Made by a program: the position numbers and the translations under genes. Positions 33,810 through 45,096 of a stretch of DNA of 64,000 nt are shown here, piece by piece (position 1 is the first letter of the stretch; every line of letters begins with the position of its first letter). Below the pieces are notes generated by a model that was given only the letters and a program-made list of their open reading frames with translations, ran no database searches and was not told where the DNA came from. This stretch comes from Taudactylus pleione. Lineage: Eukaryota; Chordata; Amphibia; Anura; Myobatrachidae. The stretch is taken from positions 801,501-865,500 of the forward strand of contig JAUIMM010000519.1 in NCBI GenBank assembly GCA_031769625.1. The letters are read 5' to 3'.

Positions 33810-35076
33810 TCACCGTTTTTTCGGCCGTTTGGCTGGGGGAGGGAGGGCGCCAGACCGGGTCCGGGATGTCATCGGGCTGGCCTGTCCAGAGGCAGATGTT
33901 GTGGCCTCTGGACTAGGCACAGGGCTAGGCACATTTGGAGGATTGGCTGATGTTGTGCCAGAGGTGGAGGATCCTGATGTTCCGGCAGGAAGGGAGGTCG
34001 GCTCCACCATGTGCTGGCGAATGAGCTGCTCCAGGGCAGTGGCGATGCGGATGTTGGCCCTGGTATTTTCCGCCAGGGCCTGACCGATGGGCACGTTGGC
34101 CGCAGCATTTTGCTCCAGGGCCTCAGCCACCCGTACCAGACTGGCGTCCATCCTCTGCAGAATCTCCGTATGGAAATCCGATTTAAAATTGAGTTCTGTG
34201 AGGAGGGACACTGCCTGCGAGGGGGATTGCCCTGGACTGGCTTCTGCAGGGTCCTCAGCAGGATGTACTGGTTCCTCCCCTGCAGAGCCAGCAGAAATTC
34301 TGCGGCCAAGGCTCCCCTCTGGAGCAGACTCATCCGCCTGTGTCTCTGTTGGAAAAATGAGAAAAGACTCACATTAGAATCTACATATTGGCACAATAAC
34401 ATTTCAGAGTTGGTGACATCACAACATTTACCTGGGACAACATGAGGAGCCGCAAAGTCTGGCATGTCCGTATCCATGTTGGACACGCCAAACACCTCCA
34501 CAGGCTGCACACACCCCTGTGCCAGCTCTTCTAAATCTGTCAACTCCAATGACACAGGGGTGGGACCCCCACCTGTCCCCCTTGCATGCCTAGCCCTGTC
34601 CGCCAGTTTTTGCTTCAGGCAATATTTGAAGTCGGCCCATCTGTGGGATGAATTTGGAACCATTACTTTTTATTTGATTTTGTTTTTGGTTTTAGGGTGG
34701 TCAAGTGTTTACTTACCGCCATTTGACATCCCGGGCTAGACGGACATAATCACCCACCCTATTGACATCCACGGCTACCTCTTCCCACATTCTCCACTTC
34801 TGGCTAGCACTCATATTCCTGTCTGCCTGTGGCAGGATGTCCACACATTTCTGAATCAAAACCTCCATCTCCTTTCTTCTGAATTGTGGCTCCCTTTTCT
34901 TTTTGGCAGCTTTGCCCGGAATACTGGGCCCATGTCATCCTCCTCACCTATTTGTGTAAGTTTGGTGTCAACTTCACAACTTGCACAATATTATGTTTCT
35001 AATTAATCATTGAGTCAAAATGCATGAAATACTTACCGCCTGACTGTTGTCCATTGTTTCCCTGGTCTGTAGCCAT
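33810..35076 (-). pseudogene. Harbinger Myb/SANT-like protein A, four exons, one frameshift
   Basis: Predicted exons: 35037-35076 (starts MATDQGNNGQQSG), 34717-34947, 34432-34640 and 33810-34345, all joined at GT..AG sites with compatible phases (phase 1, 2, 1). Exon 2 and the start of exon 3 encode a Myb/SANT-like trihelix: REPQFRRKEMEVLIQ ... KWRMWEEVAVDVN ... RDVKWRWADFKYCLKQKL, with the spaced tryptophans of this fold. The rest is a Ser/Pro/Thr- and Glu-rich tail, a helical stretch (LVRVAEALEQNAA, IATALEQLIRQ) and a basic end PPPAKRPKKR, a probable nuclear signal. About 338 residues. One base appears lost near 34925, just after EEDDMGP. In Harbinger elements such proteins bind the ends and carry the transposase to the nucleus. 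A sequencing error could explain the single break. Confidence 0.82.
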
Positions 35077-35693
35077 GTGTGAGCTTCAAACAAGAAATAC
35101 ACCAGAATTGTGTTTTTGTCTCGTGACGTATTTATACCTGCGTCCTTATTTTGGGGCTGCATCATTGATTGTGCATTCCTATGATCCCTCCTTAATTTGT
35201 GCGGGAAACGAAACACTATTTATGGCTTGGGGCGTCTCGAATCGAGGTGGCGTTTATTGAATGTTGGAGGTTACGTTGGTTGGAGTTGATTGTTGGCTGG
35301 TGTAGGAGTTAGCGTTTTTTTAAGTTTTTTGGGGGATTTATTCTTTTTTTGATTTCCGTTCGTTTTTTTTCCCTTTTAATTTTTTGGATCGTTTCCAGTT
35401 TTGGTAAGTTTGGGGAAGTCTAACTTTGGGTCAATTTGTCTATCATTCTGGTGTCGATTTTTCTAAAAAGTTTTTCCCGTCATTTCATCTCTCTTAGGTT
35501 TTATTTTGGCTCTGCCCCAAAGACATTTTGTTCCGGATTCTTATATATTATCTCTTGGTAAGTTCATTTGTTAAACTGTTTTGGAAATGTTCTTGTTTGT
35601 CTTTACGCAACTTTGGTTGGCCTTACACATGTAACCTTTGTTTCTGCAAATTCGAACTCTGTGTTTTTTTATTTTTTATTTATGCGGCGTTGT

Positions 35694-36013
35694 TGTAACT
35701 TGTATTTGCGAACTAATTAGCGCATTTTTACTACTTACTATTGTGACTTGTATTTGCGAAATAATTAGCGCATTTTTACTACTTACTATTGTGACTTGTA
35801 TTTTTAAAATAATTAGCGCATTTTTACTACTTACTATTGTGACTTGTATTTGCGAAATAATTAGCGCATTTTTACTACTTACTATTGTGACTTGTATTTG
35901 CGAAATAATTAGCGCATTTTTACTACTTACTATTGTGACTTGTATTTGCGAAATAATTAGCGCATTTTTACTACTTACTATTGTGACTTGTATTTGCGAA
36001 ATAATTAGCGCTT
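35694..36013 (+). repeat. 48-bp tandem repeat between divergent Harbinger genes
   Basis: About 6.7 copies of a unit beginning TGTGACTTGTATTTGCGAAA and ending TTTTTACTACTTACTAT. Only a few substitutions separate the units; one has TTTTTAAAAT in place of TTTGCGAAAT. Because 48 is a multiple of three the plus strand stays open, giving a 16-residue hydrophobic repeat that I regard as an artefact. The position, between the 5' ends of Myb gene A and the transposase, allows a promoter or spacer role. Confidence 0.93.
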
Positions 36014-36355
36014 TGTGAAATGTTTATTCATCCCTTAAAATTGTTTGTGTTTTTTCGGGAGCATTGGTTGCTTACATTTGGCCTCAATTTGATGTAGTGT
36101 GCGCAACGTCGTTTTGCTCTTTGCCCAAATGTGTGTGTGTCCCCTTTTATGTTTTTTCTTGCTTAAATTTTTGAAAATGACATGGCCAGCATAAAATGAT
36201 GTATATTTATGTTGTGATTATTTCCAGTTTCAACATATCATGACAATACCCCGGCATGTAAGCATCAATGGATGGTATTTTTAAGCTAAGTAAAATTTAT
36301 TTTTAATGGGTGGGGTAAAAAGCCTGAAATTCCAATGTTGCCATTTCAGGTTGAT

Positions 36356-37444
36356 ATGGGTCGGATTGTTCTGGCCCTGGTCCCGGAAGCCGACCAACCT
36401 CAATCTCGTCCCAGGCGTAGGCATCGTAGGCGTGCAAGGCCCCAGATATTTCGAACACGTGTCACCCTTTTTGGAATGCCAGATGATGAGGTTTTAAGAC
36501 GATACCGTCTTCCTCCAAAAATCATCATAGACACTCTCTCATTAATAGAGAGTGATCTTGAGCGGCAAATTGACAGTCCTACAGCAATACCACCACTTAC
36601 GCAATTTATGGCGGTGTTACATTTCTGTGCCTCAGGATCGTTCCAAACAACGGTGGGAATAGTGGCGGGCATCTCACAATCCTCCTTTTCCCGGATCCTG
36701 AGGGCAGTGATGGAGGCACTTTTCAAGCACCTCCATCATTTTATTCAAATGCCTTTGGATATGGGTGCCCTTAGTGTGGCCAAGGCCAATTTTTACCAAA
36801 TAGCTGGCTTCCCACACATCATAGGGGTTGTGGATGGTACTCACATACCACTTCAGCCTCCAGCATGGCTGGAGGCAATATTTAGAAACCGGAAACACTA
36901 TCACTCCCTCAATGTAATGGTGGTATGTGATGCCTCCCTCCAGATCCTGTCCCTGAATGCAAAATTACCAGGAAGTGCACATGACTCCTTCGTCATCCAG
37001 CAATCAGGGATATGGCACAAATTAACCAACCTACAAGCTGGTGATGCGTGGCTTCTGGGTAAGTGGAGACCTTTAGTACATAACAATGTTAAGCTTCATA
37101 CAGAGTGAGCCTGATGTTGACTATTCTTTTTCACAGGAGACAGTGGCTACCCTTGCACGCCCTGGCTGCTCACTCCTTATTTGGCTCCCACACCAGGGCC
37201 ACAAAGTGAGTATAATTCCGCACTTACAGCCACCAGGCAAGTGGTGGAGCACTGTATCAGCCTTTTAAAAGGCCGATTCAGATGCCTCCACCGCTCTGGT
37301 GGCGAGCTCATGTATTTGCCGGATATGGTTTCGAAAATTGTGGTCCTGTGTGGGATATTTCACAACATCGCCATAAGGAGTGGTGTCCCAATGCAGCCAG
37401 AGGATGCCTTACCTGAGGATGTGGTGGCCAGATTTTTTAGGTAA
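36356..37444 (+). CDS. PIF/Harbinger DDE transposase, two exons
   Basis: Exon 1 is 36356-37058 and exon 2 is 37137-37444; the intron begins GTAAGT and ends TTTTTCACAG. The ATG at 36356 lies six bases after a TTTCAG acceptor, so a 5' non-coding exon is likely. The product is about 336 residues, within the family range of roughly 300-450. An N-terminal Arg-rich stretch (RPRRRHRRRARP) is followed by a helix-turn-helix-like region (QTTVGIVAGISQSSFSRILR), then the catalytic core: first Asp in IGVVDGTHIPL, second Asp in LPGSAHDSFV, then WLLGDSGYP and the Glu in RQVVEHCISLLKGRF. This arrangement defines the Harbinger/HARBI1 (DDE_Tnp_4) nuclease. No stop or frameshift was seen in either exon. An AG|GTAATT at the stop leaves open a further exon. 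The protein may need a Myb-like partner from the same element. Confidence 0.93.
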
Positions 37445-38266
37445 TTATTGGAAAAAAAACAGTGTTGATACCTAATGTGGTTGGGTTTGTTTGAGAACAT
37501 ATAATTTTGTGTTAATTTTTTTCTCCATCTTCTGTTTTTTAACATAATCTTTGGCACTCCAACGATGACTGCTTCCTGCTACCCTTACAAAACCTGTATG
37601 TGTACATTTTGGGGATATATTCTGGAACCCTTATTGCAACGCCATATTTGTGGAATCATGTTGGCATGGTCCTTCGTCAACCAGTTCTTGATTTTTTGCT
37701 TTGTGATGTGATTTTTTTGGTATGTGTTGTATTTGAGATTATCACTGTGTGTTTTGTTTGTGAGTGACCACTTTGATTTTTCAGTTATGTTGATAATAAA
37801 TGTTTTGAGAGTGAAATGTTGTACCTTTTTGGAACGTTACCAGCAAGTGTAACCATTTTCACACACGTTACATTTGACTAAGGGGTAATCCAGTACTGAC
37901 GCCAGTTGAGCTACAATGTATTTTTTTTACAGGGTCCAAACCAACACCAAAAGGAAGCCTGTACAATCATTTCGCTTCGTAACATTGGCCTAAGCAGCTT
38001 GCACACCAACTAGGAACCTGTAAAATGTAGAAATATCTAATTGTGACTACACCAAAAAAGGGAAATCAGATTGTTACTGTTAGGTGTTTCTTGTGGCTGT
38101 TTGACATAAAAATACAACACACACTCTTAGTGTAAAAAAATGGAAATCCTTGCAGGAACAGTCTACTTATGTCAGGGTAAACAATCTGTGCTTTAGAAAA
38201 AACGAATGAGCCAGAACGTTACTTCAAAAATAACAATTTATTTACATAATGGGAATAAAAAAAAAA
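37445..38266. other. Harbinger intergenic spacer
   Basis: Non-coding DNA between the convergent transposase and Myb gene B. It contains a plus-strand GTTGATAATAAATGTTTTG (about 37787-37806) that could be the transposase polyadenylation signal. Confidence 0.5.
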
Positions 38267-39709
38267 CTAATCCCTAAGGAGGACCGACATACGTTCAAGG
38301 ACCACCAGCACCCCGATTATATTGTTGTGCATCTGGGCCACACAGGCGGATAATTCGGCCCGACGCCTCTGTTCCTCTGAGGGTGAGAAAAGTGTGGGGA
38401 TTAATACAACAATAGTGAAACCACATAAAAAAAAAAGCCAAAACCAAACTCGACCAAAAAAAAAAAAAAAAAAAACAACATTAAAACACATCAAACTAAA
38501 ATGGTGTAGGCCAAAAATACAAGGCCTATGTACAAATTCCGACAGGTGTTATATGTGTATGTGGAAAACAGCAGTAACAGGTAAAGGCAATCGCCAAAAT
38601 CCCCAAAAGTGTAGACAAAAACCCCCAAAAAAGGAACCACACATGATTACATACAAACAGTTTGTGTCGATAAAAAACCACAAAGAAAAACATACCGGAA
38701 GATCCAACGCCAGCTACGGAAGGCACTCCATCGTCCTCCTCGGAGGTGGCTCCATTCCCCAAAGATCGGGGCGGGGTAATGACCGACTCCGGGGAGGGGT
38801 GGTTTGAGGAGAGGGGGAATTGGGACGGAGGGGAAGGAGGCCCGAAATTTCAGGCTGAGGGTCTAGGAAGGCTGGGGAGGAGTGGGGAATAGGGGAATGA
38901 CTGGAGTTGGAGTGTTGGCTGGGGGTTGGGGAGAGTGGCCGTGAGCGGCGTCTGGCCGGACGCTGACGGCATAGTCTTCGCTGGGCCCCTAAAAGATGTG
39001 AAACAAATTGTGGTTAGTTTCAACACAAATCCGCGCCACAAAACAATTTCAAATCCACCCCAAAAAAAAAACAAAAATGCAGATATGAGGAGAATGAATA
39101 AATATGAAATACAGGGAAAACATGGCCATGCAGATATGAGGAGAATGAATAAATATGAAATAGAGGGAAAACATGGCCATGCAGATATGAGGAGAATGAA
39201 TAAATATGAAATACAGGGAAAACATGGCCATGCAGATATGAGGAGAATGAATAAATATGAAATAGAGGGAAAACATGGCCATGCAGATATGAGGAGAATG
39301 AATAAATATGAAATACAGGGAAAACATGGCCATGCAGATATGAGGAGAATGAATAAATATGAAATACAGGGAAAACATGCACACGCAGTTAGGGCCACAA
39401 AGACAAACATGAAAACCAAAATCCATAAAACTTACTTTCTGCGATCTGCATGCGAAAGCATGCCAGCAAGCGGGGCGTCCGCCGTTGCAGGTCCGACCAC
39501 GTGCGCTCCAGCTGCCCGATATGGCGGCGTGAGCTGAAGGAGCGCAGGCGGGCCCGTACCTCCGCATATGCGAAACGCTTCTCGCGGTTGGTGATGGGTG
39601 GAGGCTGGCTGGTGATCCGCCTATCCATCACCTCCGTAAGCATCAGCAGCTCGCGCCTGGTGAATGCGGAGGCTCTCATGATGGCAATGGTGTTTTTCAT
39701 AAAAATCAT
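38267..39709 (-). pseudogene. Harbinger Myb/SANT-like protein B, three exons, one frameshift
   Basis: Exon 1 (39436-39709) encodes a Myb/SANT-like domain of the NAIF1/MSANTD type: SAFTRRELLMLTEVMDRRI ... NREKRFAYAEVRARL ... RRHIGQLERTWSDLQRRTPR. The donor AAAGTAAGT and the acceptor ATCTTTTAG of exon 2 (38696-38988) fit in phase. Exon 2 is Ser/Pro-rich (SQHSNSSHSPIPHSSPAF) and its second half (TSEEDDGVPSVAGVGSS) lies one frame off, so one base change near 38800-38850 breaks it. Exon 3 (38267-38376), after CTCACCCTCAG, encodes EEQRRRAELSACVAQM and a LVVLERMSVLLRD helix. About 225 residues. It differs from protein A in both domain and tail, so it is not a duplicate. Start may be the Met at 39709, 39700 or 39679. 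Confidence 0.78.
39079..39384 (+). repeat. 51-bp tandem repeat in the first intron of Myb gene B
   Basis: Six copies of a unit starting GCAGATATGAGGAGAATGAA and ending AAACATGGCCAT; two variants (ATACAGGG and ATAGAGGG) alternate. The length of 17 codons keeps frames open on both strands, e.g. ADMRRMNKYEIQGKHGH on plus. It lies inside the predicted intron (38989-39435), so I treat the frames as artefacts. Confidence 0.93.
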
Positions 39710-40767
39710 TTTTGATAAAGTGCACCCAAATTTTATGATTGGCTAATGTATTTGGGTAATTAACAGGAGCAATTCTATTGGTTAGTGTATGAGTCATGTG
39801 TTCGACAGGGCCAGAAATCTGTTGAGACTTATGATAGGCTTGATGCAGTGACATGCGTAAGCAAATTTACATAAAGAAATGAACTCCGGGAAATATGCGG
39901 CCTGAAAAACAAATAGAACAATTATTTAATTGAGGCTAACATGTATTTTGACAATTAAAAGCGAATGTTTAAGCCGTACGTATTCTGCGGGTAAACACAA
40001 ACACGGACATGTTAAAAAAAACAAAAAAAACAATTAACCTAATTGATATATTGATTGGCATGTTACGATTGAGGGAGGTAGGCAGAATAAACGAGCAGTT
40101 AATCGAAATCTGACAGTCCAACTTCCGGGTAGTACTAGTGCGTGCGTTCCCTTCAAGCCACTTCGGGGATGTACGCTCGCTATTTGGCACGCTCGTTAGT
40201 TAGAGGAGGGGTCGCTTGAGTTTGGGGAGGATGTTTGGCTGCGAGCGAAAATATGAGCGTGTGCCTGAATTTAAATATTTTTTTACGTACGCCGAACGTA
40301 CGAACGGTCACTTGCGTCCGGGTCTGAATGAGGGCCAAAGATATCAGGGTAGGTGAATCACTACTGTTGGACAGTGACAAGAGATGCCCCAGAAGAGGAG
40401 TACAAGCGACAAGCAAAGAGAAAGCACCCCCATGAATAGGCCACTATATTACATAGTACTTTCATATGCTCTATGTTTGTTTCGTATGCTGTATGTTTGT
40501 TTCGTTTTGTGTTCTTATTTGTGATTGATTGAATTAAAACAACTTATTTATTTTCTATCAAGAAAATATCAGATTATTATAAAATAGCTTTTCACTATGA
40601 CTATATTATTAATGTACATACAGTATAGTGCAAGTAGTGTAGCTCAAAAAATAGAGCTAGTAAAAACATTCTGAAATCAGTTTAGTTTTTCTTGACCTCA
40701 AATTAGTAATGTATGACTATTTTAAGAAAGGAAACAAATTAAAAGTATTAATTTGTTGTACAATGCA

Positions 40768-40969
40768 ATTTATGCACGCCTGCGTTTCGCCGACCACCCC
40801 CGTGACCTCCCACAAATGGCACTTCCTGTCAATCACTCTGTGATGGGTCTGCGTAGTCACTCTCACGTAGTTCGCGTACGCACACTACCATGTATACGCA
40901 TGCACAGTACGCAACAATTGGCCGATTGCATGCGTAATCGCAGTTGCAATTGGTAATGAATCAGGCCCA
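40768..40969 (+). mobile_element. Harbinger-like MITE, right half
   Basis: Collinear with 16060-16296 (CACGCCTGCGTTTCGCCGAC, CACTACCATGTATACGCATG) and ends GGTAATGAATCAGGCCC. The left half is missing. Confidence 0.7.
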
Positions 40970-41188
40970 TTGTGTTTAGTATGTGGAAGGCACCATTGAA
41001 GTGGGTGCAGCAGCTACTGTACAAGGATTATATCTGTAAGGATTATCTGTATTTACAGTCTCAATCTGTGACACGCTTTCAGCTGCAGGCATGTCTAGTC
41101 ACACATGTCTCTGCGGCAGTAATAGGCTCATGATACACAATGTCCCTTCCAGAAGCGATTTAAGAGAGGAGGGGGGCCCGTGTTTGGA

Positions 41189-41702
41189 ATTGGTATGAAA
41201 TACCACTGGCCGCATGGCCGGCGGTTCGATTCCTGGCAGCGGCAGCCCGACATCAGCAGAGATCCCGTCAGCGGAAGCCCGACAGCGTGAAATCCCGATT
41301 GTGGATAGGTAAGTATTGTCTAACCTAACCTAACCCCCATAACCCTCCTTAGGGGTGCCTAACCCTAACCTCCCCCCCAAGTACCTAACCCTAATCCCCC
41401 CTCTAAGTGCCTAACCCTAACCACCCCCTTCTCCGCTGCCTAAACCTAAGTCCCCCGGGGGGTGCCTAACCCTAAGTCCCCCCCCCGGGGTGCCTAACCC
41501 TAACCCTCCCTCCCCCTAGCCTAACCCTAACCATCCCGGGGGGGTGCCTAACCCTAAGTCCCCGCCGGGAGCCCTAAACCTAACCGTCCCCCCCGCGGCT
41601 GTCCGCATCACTTAGACGCCCGGCATTTCACCCTTGCCGGGATATGACAGTCGGGAAGCCGGCTGCCGGTATTTAGGCAGTCGGCTTCCCAATTGCATAC
41701 CC
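41189..41702. mobile_element. Element with telomere-like C-rich array (copy 4)
   Basis: Left edge TGGAATTGGTATGAAATACC resembles 23399. The array (about 41310-41590) has CCTAACCCTAACC units separated by C-rich spacers, and starts with a CTAACCTAACCTAACCC run. Right edge GGCAGTCGGCTTCCCAATTG faces GGAAGCCCGACAGCG on the left. Non-coding. Confidence 0.65.
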
Positions 41703-42531
41703 CGTGTTTAGCCTCTGTGTGGGCTCTCCCCTCTTCAGCAGTGCAGTAGACTCTGGTGCCATATTACCGGGGAATTCAGTATGCAGCACCAGCCGACACG
41801 GGACTCCAGAGAATTAAGTACAGGGCTATTATGCAGACGGAACGCACCAGAAAGCCATTCTTGAAGCTCTTTTGAAAAATTATGTCATCAGGAACTGCGT
41901 TCTGGAACTGCCTTTCAGCACAGAGGTATCGGGTGGCACCAGTGTGGGTTTGTGTTGGTCCGCAAGCTGGTTACAGATCGGCAACCATGGAGACAAGGTG
42001 ATGGCATTTTGAATTTAGCGCCGGACGTGAGCAAATGCAGCTCGCCGACTGGCAGCCAATCTGGACCAGCCACTTCTGATTGGCTGCCAGTCCGCGTGCT
42101 GCTTTTGGCTCGCAACTGCCGCCAAATTCAATTCAGCGGTCGGTGCATCACTGCAGGGGGCCCAGGGGAGTCAGAGGAGATCCGTTCTGCACATATTCAC
42201 AGTGTCGGATAAAAAATATCCTGGTGCCATATTACTTGCCGTTCAAAATTTGAAGACGCATCTGCAACTTGGACAGTCTCCCACTGCATCTGTCCTAGGA
42301 GCAGCAAGATATACACCCGGATCTTTTCTTGAACCTACCAACTTTATTAATAGGATCCGCATTGGCAATATATCAACTCCGGGTGATACGCTGTTTCTTT
42401 TAACAAATGGATACTTACGTTAAACTCATAGCCGGTCAATTATATAAACAGGGTCATAGTGACAGTCTCTTTGCAATTTAAAGATGTTCTGTATATATCT
42501 GTGGAATTGGAGTAATTTCTGATATGTATAT

Positions 42532-42569
<38 letters not shown>

Positions 42570-43300
42570 CACAGAGAGAGAGTGCTAAACATCTGTTTTT
42601 TACTATATGTAATTATGTAATATTAATTGAAAACACTAATTATGGAATAAGTCTGTTTATTTGATATATAAAAATGGTGTTTTGAAGGCATTAAGGTCAT
42701 GTTTGAGATTGCTAGCACAGTGCCAGTATTGTGTGTTTTTATCCCAATTATATAATAAGAGATAGTGTGCATATTGCATTTACCACCTGATTACAAATTA
42801 GTAACTGAATCTGGAACTGCAATTGATACATAATTTTAAAGGAAAGTGGTGTTATACATAACTCATGAGGCATTGTTCCTTCGGTTCCTATTTTTTACTC
42901 TGATAATTATATGCATGTTTGAATTATTGTTATTAAATAGCTAATGGTGAGAATAAGTGAGATGGATTTATATTATTTGTAATATTTGTATATATATTCT
43001 AAGTTTTGGAGTGCAGATGCTCCCTTTTCCTTAGTATAAATCCTGAAAGGGCCAATAAATCTCTGACCCTACTTATGCGATCATTGCTTAAACCTCAAAT
43101 TCCAAGTAGACAACCATACTCTGCCCCCCACCATGAAGCCACAAGAACTTCTATGTTTATTAACCACCCTACAAGAATGTTCAATAGCTCTTCTGATGGC
43201 AATTTGGGTATTTTTCCATATTATGCCGAAGTAAGCAGCAAGGCCACGAACTTCTACTGGAACATCTTCTTGAGATAATATGAATGAAAAAGCTTCACAA
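41703..43300. other. No gene recognised
   Basis: Includes an inverted pair at 42045-42092 (GACTGGCAGCCAATC and GATTGGCTGCCAGTC, with ACCAGCCACTTCT between) and a (TA)n tract at 42533-42566. AT-rich beyond 42.45 kb. Short open frames show no domains. Confidence 0.45.
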
Positions 43301-43769
43301 TTACAGAATAAAGGCAACATTACAGAAGCAACATTTATTATGTTATTATAAGCGGACTCAGCTGTCCATTAGTCTGGGGATGATATGCAGAAGAAAAACT
43401 CAAAGTAACTCCCAGCAATAAACAAAAAGACCTCCAAAAATTGGCAACAAATTGCGTTCTTCTATCAAAAAATGATGTTAAATGGGACCACTTGCGACCG
43501 AAAAATAATGGAAACAAAAAGTTTTACTAACTCCTTAGCTGAGGGTAAACCTGGTAGAGGAACAAAATGTGCCATCTTAGAAAATCTATCCACTACTACC
43601 CAAAGTATAGTGAAACCCATAGATTCAGGGAGTTCCACAATAAAATCCAAGGACAGATGTGTCCGTGGTTTAGTAGGTATGGGAAATGGAGTAAGAGGAC
43701 CAATTGCTTGAGCACAATTTCTCTAGTATCTTCTTTCATGTTGAACCACCACACATACCAAGACAACAA

Positions 43770-43905
43770 CTTTAATGTCTTGAAAATACTAGAGATATCA
43801 GGTTGGGAACTACTATTGGCCGGTGGAAATATAATTAATTCTGTTTTAGAAATATTAAGTTTGAGGTGGCGAGATGACATCCAAGATGAAATGGCAGGGT
43901 CCCGC
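43770..43905 (-). pseudogene. L2/CR1-like LINE fragment within gypsy
   Basis: Minus-strand reading gives ISSWMSSRHLKLNISKTELI, the segment right after the YADD domain in L2/CR1 RTs, and is the counterpart of [14 protein letters not shown] at the end of the LINE at 9078-10085. It is about 45 codons long. Confidence 0.7.
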
Positions 43906-43929
43906 TGGCCGGGGGGCGGGACTGGACGT

Positions 43930-44154
43930 ATCCACCCCCCTCCCCACGGCTGGCACTGCATGTGTCCATAGACACTTGCCGATGGACAGATATATCTGCA
44001 GAGTGCAGACCTATCTGTCCATTGGTTATGCAGCACAGCCAATGCGATATGTCTGTGAACGACGTATCGCATGTACACACTGGCCGATGGGCACCAGATA
44101 TATTGGCCGATCAGTTGATTGGCCAATATATCTGTCAGTGTGTACCCAGCTTAA
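43930..44154. mobile_element. TTAA-flanked MITE within gypsy
   Basis: A TTAA at 44151-44154 abuts CAGTGTGTACCCAGC, the tip seen in the TTAA MITE group (56179: CTAGTGTGTACGCACCT). Internal inverted pairs: CCAATATATCTG with CAGATATATTGG, GACAGATATATCTG, and CCATTGGTTATGCAG with AGCCAATGCG. The left tip is lost next to the LINE fragment. Confidence 0.6.
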
Positions 44155-44342
44155 GTCCTTAGCCAAGCCCAATAAAATGTTATCAGATGGAACAATCGGG
44201 ATATCAGGTACAACTTCAGAATGCTAATGCAAAAAAACTTCTGGACAGGGACAGCTTTAAGTGCCAGGGCGATACGGGATGGCAATATTAAATCTAGAGA
44301 GAAAAAAAGCGCCCATCTGGCTTGTCTTGAATTAAGTTTCTT

Positions 44343-44343
<1 letters not shown>

Positions 44344-44374
<31 letters not shown>
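44344..44374. repeat. (TA)n microsatellite in the RNase H remnant
   Basis: About 15 TA units break the RNase H reading right after the TDHKKLLYI motif. Confidence 0.9.
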
Positions 44375-45096
44375 GCAATTTTTTGTGGTCAGTAAAAAAC
44401 ACAATGTTTCTTCCTTCTAGCCAGTGCCTCCACTCTTCTAGTGTCCATTTTATAGCCAGCAACTCATGGTTACTCACATCATAATTTCTTTCTCAGATCG
44501 AAAACTTCTTCGCAAGAAGGCACAAGGATGATAGTTATTATCACTAGCCTTAACCTGAGAGAGTATTGCTCCAACTCCTACCTCAGAAGCACCAACCTTC
44601 ACAGTAAAGGAAAATCCAAATTCAGATGACTTAATACAGAAGCCATTGAAAACGCTAATACAGGAGCCATTGAAAATGTCTCTTCTGACTCAGGATCCAC
44701 ACTGAGAAGCCACAATGACAGAAAAGGACTAAATTAATCTTCTGTAATAATTAGAAAATCCTAATAACCACTGAAGAGATTTGAAATTCAAGGGCGCCAA
44801 TCAGGCAGTAATGGCTTGAACTTTAACAAGATCCATAAAAAATCTCAGATTTTAAGTAATGTATCAAAGAAAGGCAACCTGAGACTCTTTAATTCATGTT
44901 TCTTCAATTCAGCATAAAAATATTTCTCACAAAATTTATGGAGAACTTGCCGGACATGAGCTCTATGTTCTTCTAAACTTTTGGAATAAATCATGATATC
45001 ATCCAGATACACAACTACAAATCTCGCCAAAAAATTCACAGAACACATCATTGATAAAATGTTGAAAAACTGCTGGGGCATTACCAGGCATTCTGT

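Larger units (their letters stand above)
32771..40336. mobile_element. Complete PIF/Harbinger transposon with three genes, TSD AAA
   Basis: Left end GGCCCTGATTCAGAGCC and right end GGGTCTGAATGAGGGCC are imperfect inverted repeats, flanked by AAA at 32768-32770 and 40337-40339, a 3-bp duplication as in PIF/Harbinger. Length 7566 bp. Gene order: Myb/SANT-like gene A (33810-35076, minus), transposase (36356-37444, plus), Myb/SANT-like gene B (38267-39709, minus). A and the transposase are divergently arranged around a 1.3-kb spacer with a 48-bp minisatellite; the transposase and B converge. The 0.4 kb at each end is non-coding. Each Myb gene carries one apparent frameshift while the transposase frames look clean. 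Confidence 0.93.

Noticed and set aside
33766..34445. Plus-strand frames opposite Myb gene A
   Set aside because: Shadows of the minus-strand exons, which have the domain and phase-compatible splice sites.
35638..36018. Hydrophobic 16-residue repeat protein on plus strand
   Set aside because: Arises from the 48-bp minisatellite, which is divisible by three; no start context and no partner exon.
38322..38807. 161-codon plus-strand frame antisense to Myb gene B
   Set aside because: It spans introns and A-rich runs; the minus strand explains the region with spliced exons in matching phase.
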